The position numbers and the translations under genes are program-made. From the NCBI GenBank assembly GCA_022827625.1, contig JAJEIE010000025.1, forward strand, positions 1 through 64,000: DNA of 64,000 nt, written 5' to 3'. Below are positions 25,385 to 33,660 of the stretch, piece after piece. Under the pieces are notes generated by a model, which did no database searches, was not told the origin of the DNA, and saw only the letters and a program-made list of their open reading frames with translations. This DNA comes from Candidatus Poribacteria bacterium. GTDB taxonomy: Bacteria > Poribacteria > WGA-4E > WGA-3G. Positions within the stretch are counted from its first letter, which is position 1. Every line of letters starts with the position of its first letter.

Positions 25385-27616
25385 ATGACAAAATGGACAC
25401 TGTGTGTAGCGATATTTCTCTGTTTAGGAATCATTGTTCACAATACCAGTGCAAAAGAACTAACATTAGATGAGATTTTTCCAACCGATCGCATTATAGA
25501 CGTACAGATTACACTCCCGCAGCAGGATTGGGATACAATCCGTTACCAGTCGCGGGATATCAGAACAGCACTCAGTGCCTCGCGGCAATTCCAGCCGATG
25601 GAGAGTCCCTATACTTATGTTGAAGCGAGCGTCAGCATTGATGGCGTGGTTTTCCCGAAGGTCGGGCTGCGAAAAAAAGGATTTATCGGCTCACTAAGCA
25701 ACACCCGTCCGTCCCTGAAAATCAGACTAAATCACATTGACAAAGACGGTGGGATTGAGGGACTCACAAACCTCACTCTGAACAACAACAAACAAGACAC
25801 AGGTTTAGTCAGCCAATTTATGGGATATGCCCTATTTAACGCAATTGGCTCACCCGCACCCCGATGCGCGTATGCGAAGGTGACAGTAAACGGCAAAAGC
25901 CTCGGCATCTACTCACACGTGGAGACGGTTCGGAAACCGTTGTTGGAACGCGCCTTCGGGAACAGCGATGGTCCCCTCTACGAAGGGACGGTCGTGGATT
26001 TTTATGAAGGCTGGGAAAACAGTTTTGAACACAAGCGTGGTGACGACACACGCGGTCGGGCGCACATCAACGCCATCATTGACCTTTTGGCAGACCCAAA
26101 AACAACAGAAGCCGACATCGGTAAGTTGGTAGATTTGGACTCGTTTTATAGGTTCTGGGTGACTGAGGGTTTAGTCGGATTCTGGGATGGTTACTCGGGG
26201 AACAAAAACAACTTTTTTGCCTATCTGAACCCTGAAGACAATAAATTTTACTTCATTCCGTGGGGTATGGACTCCATCTTTACCAAGCACAGTAAACTTG
26301 AATTCATGAACGACGCGCGGGCACCCATATCCGTCAAAACACAAGGATTGATTGCCTACAAGTTGTATCAATCCGAGTCTGGACGGCAGCGATATAGAGA
26401 AGTGCTTACCGAGATTTTAGACAAACACTGGAATACGGCGGAATTGTTAGCAATGTTAGAAACAATCGCTGTAAGGGTCGAACCACATTTGGTGCCTGCG
26501 CAGCGTGTGATTGAAGAAGAATGGGATAGAGGGGGCAGGTGGGGGCAAGTAACCAAGCCGACTTTTGAAAGCGAGTTGGAAGCAGCTCGCACCTTTATCC
26601 GCAATCGCAAAAATGATATACAGAGAGAAATTGCTGATGGGATGCCAGTATGGAGCAAACGACCCGACCCGCCGTTCGCTATTCCAGAAGATGGCGACTT
26701 CATGGAGCAGTTTATAGAATTCACAGAAAAGACCATAGTAGGTGCTGCGCGCACGGGAGACATCGCAGCTATCAAACAGCATATAGCGGAAGGTGCCAAT
26801 GTTAATGAGATGCGTTTTGAGATGCCGCCTTTGGCATGGGCAGCGATGATGGGACACACAGCTGCTGCTGAACTGCTGCTCCAACATCGGGCGGATATCA
26901 ACGGCAGAAATGGAGACGGTAATACGGCTTTGCATCTCGCTGTGTTTTTAGGACACGCTGAAACTGCCGGACTGCTTATAAACAACGGTGCTGATGTGAA
27001 CACAAAAAATGGCGACGGCGCGGCACCTATAGACCTTCTGGGCGTTCCGTGGGAAATGACGCGGTTTATGACGGACATGTTCGGCATTAAGCTGGAACAG
27101 GAACAAGTCGAAACGGGGAGAGCTAAAATCGCTGAGATGCTCAACGTCAAATTAGCCTCGGAATCACAGGTAGGAACAAACGATATATGGGCGGCAGCAT
27201 TCACGGGTAACACCGAGGCACTTAAACAGGCTTTAGCAGATGGTGCCGATGTCAACGCCAGAAACTCGCAATCTGGAGCAACACTGTTGATTACGGCAGC
27301 AGTCGCGGGACACACAAAAGCAGTCGCGACACTTCTTGAGCACGGTGCAGACATTAATGCAAGAGGTCAAGACGGTGGAACGGCACTACACGCAGCGGCT
27401 TTTTTCGGGCATACTGAAACGGCAAAGTTCCTTTTAGAAAAGGGTGCGGATACAAACATCCGAAGCAATGATGGGGCGACCCCTTTGGATACAACGAAAG
27501 TTGACTGGGAATTGACGCAATTTGTGGCTGGAATGCTACAGATGAAAGTGAACGAGGCAGAAGTCAAAGCAGGCAGAGCCGAGGTTATGAAATTGCTTGC
27601 AGGAGAAAAAAGATAA
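25385..27616 (+). CDS. Secreted CotH-like protein fused to ankyrin repeats
   Basis: The 743-residue protein has a signal peptide (about 1-24, ending NTSAK). A CotH-type protein-kinase-like domain spans about 40-430. It includes GLTNLTLNNNKQDTGLVSQ, the DGYSGNKNNFFAYLNPEDNKFYFIPWGMDSIF block (about 270-300) and an LGIYSHVETVRK region. The C-terminal third has two groups of ankyrin repeats (about 455-560 and 600-720, for example GNTALHLAVFLGHAETAGLLINNGADVN). CotH proteins phosphorylate spore-coat or surface proteins in Bacillus. Here the ankyrins could present partners outside the cell, as inference. A strong CAGGAG site supports the ATG. Confidence 0.85.
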   Translation: MTKWTLCVAIFLCLGIIVHNTSAKELTLDEIFPTDRIIDVQITLPQQDWDTIRYQSRDIRTALSASRQFQPMESPYTYVEASVSIDGVVFPKVGLRKKGFIGSLSNTRPSLKIRLNHIDKDGGIEGLTNLTLNNNKQDTGLVSQFMGYALFNAIGSPAPRCAYAKVTVNGKSLGIYSHVETVRKPLLERAFGNSDGPLYEGTVVDFYEGWENSFEHKRGDDTRGRAHINAIIDLLADPKTTEADIGKLVDLDSFYRFWVTEGLVGFWDGYSGNKNNFFAYLNPEDNKFYFIPWGMDSIFTKHSKLEFMNDARAPISVKTQGLIAYKLYQSESGRQRYREVLTEILDKHWNTAELLAMLETIAVRVEPHLVPAQRVIEEEWDRGGRWGQVTKPTFESELEAARTFIRNRKNDIQREIADGMPVWSKRPDPPFAIPEDGDFMEQFIEFTEKTIVGAARTGDIAAIKQHIAEGANVNEMRFEMPPLAWAAMMGHTAAAELLLQHRADINGRNGDGNTALHLAVFLGHAETAGLLINNGADVNTKNGDGAAPIDLLGVPWEMTRFMTDMFGIKLEQEQVETGRAKIAEMLNVKLASESQVGTNDIWAAAFTGNTEALKQALADGADVNARNSQSGATLLITAAVAGHTKAVATLLEHGADINARGQDGGTALHAAAFFGHTETAKFLLEKGADTNIRSNDGATPLDTTKVDWELTQFVAGMLQMKVNEAEVKAGRAEVMKLLAGEKR

Positions 27617-27663
27617 CTGGTGCCGCGGCTGAGAGATCGCTCTTACGAAAGTGGAGGAAACCG

Positions 27664-28233
27664 ATGCTTAATTCGCAAACGAACCCTGAGAACATTCAAG
27701 ACAGCACTGTACACGGAAACTCTATAACGCTGGAAGAATTTCTTGAAAACGATTTTGAAGGTTATGAGTACGTAAAAGGAGAATTAGTGCCCATGGCGGC
27801 TGCGGCAATTGTGCATGGTGAAATAGGATCTAACGTTCATTTTCTTTTAGCGTCGCACATTCGTGAAAATAAATTAGGACGTTTATATATCGCAGAAACA
27901 ACATTTCAATTAGGGGATCGGGTGGTAAAACCTGATATTGCGTTTGTCTCGACAGAACGGTTGTCGGAAGATAAATTAAAAGGATTCTCAGTAGCTCCTG
28001 ATCTCGCTATTGAGATAGTGTCACCGACAGATAAGCATTATGATGTTACCGAAAAAGTGTTAGCCTATCTGAAGGCAGGGACACGCCTCGTCTGGGTTAT
28101 TGAACCGATTATGAAAACGGTTATGGTCTATCGTTCTGAAAGGGACTTTACACTGCTGAATTTTGAAGACACATTGACAGGGGAAGATGTCGTTGAAGGA
28201 TTTGCGTGTCCGGTGGCACAGCTGTTTGAATAG
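27664..28233 (+). CDS. Uma2 family (DUF820) endonuclease-like protein
   Basis: The 189-residue protein has the restriction-endonuclease-like fold of the Uma2/DUF820 family. The pattern is YEYVKGELVPM (about 34-44), VKPDIAFVS (about 92-100) and the catalytic-looking LAIEIVSPTDKHYDVTEKVLAYLKAGTRLVWVIEP (about 118-152), containing D-(x)n-E-x-V. Members are widespread in cyanobacteria and Poribacteria-type genomes, often in many copies; their biological role is unclear. GTGGAGG precedes the ATG. It stands alone between the CotH gene and the dehydratase. Confidence 0.85.
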   Translation: MLNSQTNPENIQDSTVHGNSITLEEFLENDFEGYEYVKGELVPMAAAAIVHGEIGSNVHFLLASHIRENKLGRLYIAETTFQLGDRVVKPDIAFVSTERLSEDKLKGFSVAPDLAIEIVSPTDKHYDVTEKVLAYLKAGTRLVWVIEPIMKTVMVYRSERDFTLLNFEDTLTGEDVVEGFACPVAQLFE

Positions 28234-28294
28234 AAAGCGTGGGTGGACAAAAGGGCATGAATATTAAAAAGAACAGAAATGGAGACATGGCATA

Positions 28295-30262
28295 ATGGCA
28301 AAACCGATTAACTATACTGACATTTTAGAAACCGGTGATAGCGGTATCTATGACATCCAAACGCACGCCGCCGGTCCCGAAGGCAGTCTACCACTTACTG
28401 CAGAAATGCTCCTCACTCGACCGAGTGGAGACGTATTTGGCTTGACCCACAACGCTGCCATGGGCTGGGCACCGACGGAACTGCGACGCGAAGAATTTCT
28501 GATTCTCAGCACGCAAGGCGGTATCCGTGCCCCCGATGGCACGCCTATCGCCCTCGGATACCATACCGGGCATTGGGAGGTCGGACTGCTCATGCAGGCT
28601 GTCGCACACGAACTTAAGGAACTCGCAGCGATCCCGTTTGCAGGCTACTGCTCCGACCCGTGTGATGGACGGACACAAGGCACTGTCGGCATGATGGACA
28701 GCCTCGCCTATCGCAACGATGCTGCACAAGTTTTCCGCCGACTTATCCGTTCGCTACCGACGCGGAAAGGGGTTGTCGGTGTTGCCACGTGCGATAAAGG
28801 CTTGCCTGCGATGATGATGGCACTCGCTTCAATGCGGGAGCTACCCGCTGTCCTCGTCCCGGGGGGCGTGACACTGCCCCCGACAACAGGTGAGGATGCC
28901 GGAAAGATACAGACAATTGGCGCACGTTTCGCACACGGCGAGATTAGCCTGCAAGACGCAGCGGATATGGGATGCCGCGCTTGTGCAACACCCGGTGGTG
29001 GTTGTCAATTCCTCGGCACAGCCGCGACTTCTCAGGTTATCGGTGAAGCACTGGGGATGAGTCTGACCCATACGGCGTTAGCACCGTCTGGGCAGAACAT
29101 TTGGTCGGATATGGGACTCCGTTCAGCACGCGCTGTGGTGAACTTAGCTGCCAAAGGATTGACGATGAACGACATCGTTACATCGGCGTCAATTCGGAAC
29201 GCTATGGTGGTGCACGCAGCGTTCGGTGGATCGACGAATCTCCTATTGCACATTCCCGCGATTGCACACGCTGCTGGACTCCAACGACCAACTATAGAAG
29301 ATTGGACTGAAATCAATCAAAACGTCCCACGTCTCGTGGATGTGCTTCCGAACGGACCTGTTGGACACCCGACGATACGCGTCTTCCTCGCCGGTGGTGT
29401 GCCTGAGGTCATGCTACACCTACGTGAACTCGGATGCCTCAACGAAGATGTGCTAACGGCAACGGGTGAAACGCTCGGCAGCAACCTTGACTGGTGGGCA
29501 GCGTCTGAACGGCGCGCACGTGTCCGTGAAATCCTTGAAGCAGCGGATAACGTCTCTCCTGATGATGTCATCCTGAATCCAGATGCAGCAGCGGCAGCGG
29601 GATTGACAAGCACTGTCACGTTCCCACGCGGCAATCTCGCACCAGAGGGGTCTGTCATTAAAAGCACTGCTATTGACCCAAGCGTCGTTGATGCGGATGG
29701 TGTGTATCGGATGACGGGACCGGCGCGGGTCTTTGTTCGTGAATCTGACGCGATCCAGACACTTAAAGGGCAGGCTGAAGAGAATATCCAACCCGGCGAT
29801 ATTATGGTGTTGTGTTGTCGCGGTCCGCAGGGGACAGGTATGGAAGAGGTCTACCAACTCACGGCTGCGTTGAAACATCTTTCGTTCGGTAAAAATATCG
29901 CCTTGATTACGGATGCACGATTCTCTGGGGTTTCGACAGGGGCGTGTATTGGACACGTCGGACCGGAGGCACTTGCAGACGGTCCTATCGGCAAGGTGCT
30001 TGATGGCGATATAATTCAGATTGAGATTGATACCCGGCAACTCGTCGGCAGCATCGATCTGGTAGGACACGGAGATGAGCATTTCGGTGCTGAAGCGGGT
30101 AAACGTCTGTTAGCAGAACGACAGCCGAGACCAGACCTTTCACCGGACGAGGCGTTACCAGACGATACAAGGCTCTGGGCAGCGTTGCAATCTGTCGGCG
30201 GTGGCACCTGGGGTGGTTGTGTCTATGACGTAGACGCAATCCTCAATGCTCTTAGCCGATAA
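28295..30262 (+). CDS. IlvD/Edd-family dehydratase, YjhG/YagF type (sugar acid dehydratase)
   Basis: The 655-residue enzyme matches the length and block order of the YjhG/YagF branch, whose E. coli members dehydrate D-xylonate. The cysteines expected for the Fe-S cluster are visible in [13 protein letters not shown] (about 118-130) and [12 protein letters not shown] (about 229-240). The C-terminal part has [22 protein letters not shown] (about 544-565) and ends in the domain typical of the family. A role in sugar-acid breakdown is likely; the exact substrate cannot be told. It is followed by a small hairpin with T-run (30303-30327). Confidence 0.9.
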   Translation: MAKPINYTDILETGDSGIYDIQTHAAGPEGSLPLTAEMLLTRPSGDVFGLTHNAAMGWAPTELRREEFLILSTQGGIRAPDGTPIALGYHTGHWEVGLLMQAVAHELKELAAIPFAGYCSDPCDGRTQGTVGMMDSLAYRNDAAQVFRRLIRSLPTRKGVVGVATCDKGLPAMMMALASMRELPAVLVPGGVTLPPTTGEDAGKIQTIGARFAHGEISLQDAADMGCRACATPGGGCQFLGTAATSQVIGEALGMSLTHTALAPSGQNIWSDMGLRSARAVVNLAAKGLTMNDIVTSASIRNAMVVHAAFGGSTNLLLHIPAIAHAAGLQRPTIEDWTEINQNVPRLVDVLPNGPVGHPTIRVFLAGGVPEVMLHLRELGCLNEDVLTATGETLGSNLDWWAASERRARVREILEAADNVSPDDVILNPDAAAAAGLTSTVTFPRGNLAPEGSVIKSTAIDPSVVDADGVYRMTGPARVFVRESDAIQTLKGQAEENIQPGDIMVLCCRGPQGTGMEEVYQLTAALKHLSFGKNIALITDARFSGVSTGACIGHVGPEALADGPIGKVLDGDIIQIEIDTRQLVGSIDLVGHGDEHFGAEAGKRLLAERQPRPDLSPDEALPDDTRLWAALQSVGGGTWGGCVYDVDAILNALSR

Positions 30263-30302
30263 CTCCTAAAAGCGGGTATCACGAAAAATTGGAAAAAACG
30301 CG

Positions 30303-30327
30303 AAGCCTGAAACGAAGTGGAAGGGTT
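30303..30327. repeat. Imperfect hairpin with CACTTCG-type loop (E)
   Basis: CCT pairs with AGG around GAAACGAAGTGGA (complement of the CACTTCG loop), with two outer A-T pairs. GGTTTTTT follows, so it may end the dehydratase transcript. The stem is weak. Confidence 0.4.
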
Positions 30328-30365
30328 TTTGATTGGGCGTTTTCCTTAGGTCTACGGAGACGAGT

Positions 30366-30776
30366 GTGAAATCTCAGGCGAACCTTATCGAACCGCAAGG
30401 AAAGTTAAAAAGTTGGGGACCACCCGTTCTGTACATGGCACTCATTTTTGCCATCTCGTCTATGGAGCAGCCGCCGCTTCCGATGCCGGAGTTTGAGTGG
30501 CTGACGATTGATAAACTCTACCATTTTATCGAATACGCCATACTTGGCGGATTACTCACAAGAGCCTTTGTGAAAGCAAAACCCGCAGTAGTGCCATCAC
30601 AACTGATATGGGGCACGGCAGCACTGATCTCGATTCTCTATGGTGCGAGCGACGAATGGCACCAGACCTTCGTTCCCGGTAGATTCGCGACGCTCGCAGA
30701 TTGGGTTGCAGATGTGGTAGGATCAGTTGCCGGTGTGTTTGGTGCCTATCTCTATTACAAGAAAAAGCAGTCTTAA
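30366..30776 (+). CDS. VanZ family membrane protein
   Basis: The 136-residue protein has four hydrophobic helices and the VanZ-type motifs FAISSMEQPPLP near the first helix, DKLYHFIEYAILGGLLTRAF (about 57-76) and GASDEWHQTFVPGRFATLADWVADVVGSVAG (about 95-125). VanZ proteins of enterococci give teicoplanin tolerance, but most bacterial members have no known function. I chose the GTG at 30366, which has ACGGAG seven bases upstream; a TTG at 30333 would add 11 residues. Confidence 0.8.
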   Translation: MKSQANLIEPQGKLKSWGPPVLYMALIFAISSMEQPPLPMPEFEWLTIDKLYHFIEYAILGGLLTRAFVKAKPAVVPSQLIWGTAALISILYGASDEWHQTFVPGRFATLADWVADVVGSVAGVFGAYLYYKKKQS

Positions 30777-30778
30777 TT

Positions 30779-30921
30779 AGTTGTCAGTCGTCGGTTGTCG
30801 GTTGTCAGTTAAGAGAAACGTCTCTAACAATCTACCCAAACTTGGAATACTCCAAACGGTAGTAAATTGTTACAGGAAATCTCTTAACTGACAACTAACG
30901 ACTGATAACCGATAACTATTA
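30779..30921. repeat. Heptamer fold-back repeat (copy 5)
   Basis: The left arm is CAGTCGTCGGTTGTCGGTTGTCAG, the right arm AACTGACAACTAACGACTGATAACCGATAACT. This is a full-length copy and one of the clearest. The inner region carries ctaacaatct ... attgtta, a second inverted pair. Confidence 0.7.
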
Positions 30922-30936
30922 AAAAAGGAATTCATA

Positions 30937-31725
30937 ATGCATCCACTCGTTGACTTGAAAGTGCCAGAAGGCTCCGTTGCTGTTCATTGGTTTGAACAGA
31001 GCAGTTTTGCAGTAAAGGATTCGGCTGGCACGATTGTCCAAATCGATCCCTATTTTCCGCGGGAACGTCCGGCGGATCGTTTCATTTATACCGAACCGCC
31101 ACTCGACGAATCAACACTTCCAACCGATTTCGTCCTTTTAACACACGCGCATGGAGACCATACCTGTTCAGAATCGATTCGCAGAATCTGGGCAACCTCC
31201 GATGCCACTCGGTTTGTTGGACCCGAAGAGAGTACCCGTCAGATTCTGGCAGAAACAGATGTCGCAGCAGCACACGTTTCAGAAATTAGCGCAGGCGAAT
31301 CGGCAACGCTCAACAGCCTCACAGTCCATGCCGTCTATGCCAAACCCCCTGAAGGCGATGCGTCTGCAGATATAGACCCGCCTGATGTCACACATCTGGG
31401 CTACGTTATTGTCAGCGACGGTGTAACCCTCTATTTCAGTGGGGATCCAATCAACAACTTCGCGTCGCATGATGAACTGATCTCGGCAGTGGCAGCATAC
31501 AAACCGGATGTCGGTTTCCTGACGAACCACCCAACCGAAGGTGAATTCCCATTCTACGATGGGTGTGTGAAAATGGCAACGCGTATCGGATTGAAGCACG
31601 CTGTGCCGGTACATCGTGCGTGTTTCGTCACGCGAGATTATGATCCGAACGAGTGGGCATCCAACTTTCCTGCTGGTGGTCCCGAACCGCTTATTATTCA
31701 AAGAAATTCACATATTGTTTATTAG
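30937..31725 (+). CDS. MBL-fold metallohydrolase (UlaG-like)
   Basis: The 262-residue protein has the metallo-beta-lactamase zinc motif THAHGDH at 69-75, which supplies the H-x-H-x-D-H ligands, and a second metal region YFSGDPINNF (about 167-176). The short N-terminal part resembles UlaG-type lactonases, which open L-ascorbate-6-phosphate. A sugar lactone substrate would agree with the nearby dehydratase, but this is inference. AAAAGGAA is before the ATG. No signal peptide is seen, so it is cytoplasmic. Confidence 0.85.
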   Translation: MHPLVDLKVPEGSVAVHWFEQSSFAVKDSAGTIVQIDPYFPRERPADRFIYTEPPLDESTLPTDFVLLTHAHGDHTCSESIRRIWATSDATRFVGPEESTRQILAETDVAAAHVSEISAGESATLNSLTVHAVYAKPPEGDASADIDPPDVTHLGYVIVSDGVTLYFSGDPINNFASHDELISAVAAYKPDVGFLTNHPTEGEFPFYDGCVKMATRIGLKHAVPVHRACFVTRDYDPNEWASNFPAGGPEPLIIQRNSHIVY

Positions 31726-31728
31726 TTA

Positions 31729-31860
31729 ACAGTTGTCGGTTGTCAGTTGTCAGTTATCGGTTAAGCGTTACGATCCGGACGATATACTTGAATTCCACAA
31801 GCATTAACTGATGACTGAAAGGTTTGCGTAGCAAACCGCACTGATAACTGATAACCATTA
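31729..31860. repeat. Heptamer fold-back repeat (copy 6) with inner hairpin
   Basis: CAGTTGTCGGTTGTCAG-type words lie on the left, and TTAACTGATGACTG with GATAACTGATAACC on the right. A perfect hairpin GGTTTGC-gta-GCAAACC (31821-31837) sits between words of the right arm. It occupies the gap before purE. Confidence 0.65.
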
Positions 31861-31884
31861 CACTTGAAAGGTACAGATACAGAT

Positions 31885-32412
31885 ATGTCTCTACAAGAAC
31901 AAAAAACGCCGCTTGTTGGTATTGTAATGGGAAGTGATTCCGATTTGGAAAAGATGGCGGAAGCCGCAAAAGTCTTAGAAGAATTTGAGGTCCCGTTTGA
32001 GATAACAGTTTCCTCCGCACATCGCTCGCCAGAACGGACAGTCGCATGGACAGAAAAGATTAAAGCCGAAGGTGGCAAGGTCATCATTGCGGGGGCAGGG
32101 CGCGCAGCACACCTCGCTGGTGTCATTGCAGCGCACACGACCCTGCCGGTCATTGGTGTCCCGATTGACGGTGGTCCGCTCAACGGCGTTGATGCCCTCT
32201 ATGCGACAGTACAAATGCCCCCCGGCATTCCTGTCGGCACAATGGCAATCGGATCCGGGGGTGCGCGAAATGCCGGACTCTTCGCTGTCGAAATTTTGGC
32301 ACTCCAATTCCCTGAACTCGATGCAAAATTGTTGGCATATAAAGAAAAGTTGAGTGATGGCGTTGCGGAGAAAGCGGAACGCCTCGCACAAGTTGGATAT
32401 CAGAATTATTAA
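31885..32412 (+). CDS. purE: N5-carboxyaminoimidazole ribonucleotide mutase
   Basis: The 175-residue enzyme moves the carboxyl group in purine synthesis (N5-CAIR to CAIR). It has GIVMGSDSDLEKM (about 12-24), the conserved SAHRSPERT (about 46-54) with the catalytic His, and GAGRAAHLAGVIAAHT (about 71-86). The length fits a class I PurE. No purK follows, so the partner gene must be elsewhere or PurE acts as a class II enzyme. The ATG at 31885 is preferred over an upstream TTG at 31864. Confidence 0.94.
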   Translation: MSLQEQKTPLVGIVMGSDSDLEKMAEAAKVLEEFEVPFEITVSSAHRSPERTVAWTEKIKAEGGKVIIAGAGRAAHLAGVIAAHTTLPVIGVPIDGGPLNGVDALYATVQMPPGIPVGTMAIGSGGARNAGLFAVEILALQFPELDAKLLAYKEKLSDGVAEKAERLAQVGYQNY

Positions 32413-32447
32413 ATGGTTTTCAGTTGTCGGCTATCAGTTATCGGTTA
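32413..32447. repeat. Half of a heptamer fold-back repeat
   Basis: Left-arm words only (TTTTCAGTTGTCGGCTATCAG, then TTATCGGTTAAAG). The right arm is missing. Confidence 0.5.
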
Positions 32448-32519
32448 AAGAGGTCTCTGGTAACGGCACAGTATAAACTTGGCAAGACAGGAGCCTATTC
32501 AACGGGAGGAGACTTCTAC

Positions 32520-33200
32520 ATGTCCAACGAACAGAAACAAGGAAGGGACGATACGGAACTGTTTGCCATGATGGAACAGGAGCTATACGCGGCTGTCCTT
32601 TCGGATGCGCTTGATGCAGCGGGATACCGCGAGCAGACCTTGCGACACACCATCCGTCCACTGTATCCAGAGGCAGTCGTCGTCGGGCGGGCGATGCCTG
32701 TTTCGTGTGTAGATGTCTACGAAATGCCGGATGAACCGTATCAGCAGGAAATCGCAGCAGTGGATAGTCTCAAACAGAACGACATCTTCGTCTGTTCTAC
32801 GAATCAGAGCACCCGCAACTGCATCTGGGGGGAACTCCTCTCAACAGCAGCACGGGCGCGCGGGGCACGGGGTGCCATTATTGAAGGCTTCATTCGAGAT
32901 GCCCGACAGATTACAGAGATGCAGTTTCCAGTGTTTATGACCGGTCTATCTCCCGTAGACTCTTACGGACGTGGCGATGTGGTTGCGTATAACGTTCCAA
33001 TCGAATGTGGCGGTGTCACAGTTAATCCGGGTGATATTGTGTTCGGAGACATAGACGGGGTCGTTGTCATTCCACAAGCGGTGGAAGTAGCAGTGATTGA
33101 AGCTGCTGTAGCGAAGGTGAGTGGTGAAAACCGCACCCGTGACGAACTCCGCGCTGGCGCGACGCTGCGGGAAGTTTATGATAAATATGGGATTCTGTAA
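32520..33200 (+). CDS. RraA family protein (HMG aldolase-like)
   Basis: The 226-residue protein belongs to the RraA/4-hydroxy-4-methyl-2-oxoglutarate aldolase family. VLSDALDAAGYREQTL (about 22-37), the centre GARGAIIEGFIRDARQI (about 118-134) and PGDIVFGDIDGVVVIP (about 163-180) fit the fold, with the Arg-Asp pair that binds metal and substrate. Members split hydroxy-oxo acids or, as RraA, bind RNase E. The start is MSNEQK at 32520, which has a strong GGAGGAG site; a longer frame from 32424 lacks one. A catabolic aldolase role is likely. Confidence 0.85.
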   Translation: MSNEQKQGRDDTELFAMMEQELYAAVLSDALDAAGYREQTLRHTIRPLYPEAVVVGRAMPVSCVDVYEMPDEPYQQEIAAVDSLKQNDIFVCSTNQSTRNCIWGELLSTAARARGARGAIIEGFIRDARQITEMQFPVFMTGLSPVDSYGRGDVVAYNVPIECGGVTVNPGDIVFGDIDGVVVIPQAVEVAVIEAAVAKVSGENRTRDELRAGATLREVYDKYGIL

Positions 33201-33210
33201 TTTGTAGCAC

Positions 33211-33310
33211 GATGCACTTCGCATCTGGGCGGGTACGCCGCAAAACTGTTAGTTTGTGGCTCTTACTTTTGTAATTTGTAGTGCAAACTGTTAGTTTGTG
33301 TCTTTTACTT
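33211..33310. repeat. Small hairpins and a duplicated palindrome before the NIPSNAP gene
   Basis: GATGC pairs with GCATC (33211-33225) around ACTTC. After it the palindrome CAAAACTGTTAGTTTGTG (about 33240-33257) recurs as CAAACTGTTAGTTTGTG (about 33283-33299), in both cases followed by a (t/c)cttttact-like word. No gene is seen in the gap. Confidence 0.5.
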
Positions 33311-33323
33311 AGGAGAAAAACGA

Positions 33324-33653
33324 ATGGTCTATGAACTACGCACCTATCAGGTCGTGCCGGGGAAAATGAAAAACCTAAACGACCGATTCGCGAATATCAC
33401 AGTTCCGTTGTTTGAAAAGCACGGTATGAAGGTTATCGGGTTTTGGGAGACTGCTATTGGTGAGGCGACGACCACTGAACTCATCTATATGCTCGCTTTC
33501 GAGGATTTAGGACACTACCAACGAGCATGGGACGCGTTTATCGCCGATCCAGAATGGCAAGAGGCAAAACGACTGACGGAAGTCGGGGGACCGCTGGTAA
33601 ACGTGGCGAGTTCCAAGATTATCGAACCCACGGATTATTCACCGATGCAATAA
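33324..33653 (+). CDS. NIPSNAP family protein
   Basis: The 109-residue protein starts MVYELRTYQVVPGKMKNL, the signature of NIPSNAP proteins. It continues with a ferredoxin-like dimeric alpha-beta pattern, including ELIYMLAFEDLGHYQRAWDAF (about 52-72) and DPEWQEAK. The biochemical function is not known; in bacteria such genes often sit among catabolic genes. AGGAGAAAAACG supports the ATG. The gene is convergent with the gingipain-like gene, with only seven bases between the stops. Confidence 0.88.
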   Translation: MVYELRTYQVVPGKMKNLNDRFANITVPLFEKHGMKVIGFWETAIGEATTTELIYMLAFEDLGHYQRAWDAFIADPEWQEAKRLTEVGGPLVNVASSKIIEPTDYSPMQ

Positions 33654-33660
33654 CTCGGAA

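Noticed and set aside
26368-27354. 328-codon minus-strand frame opposite the CotH-ankyrin gene
   Set aside because: It is the antisense of the ankyrin repeats; its Ser/Ala/Pro-rich composition and missing start signal mark it as a shadow.
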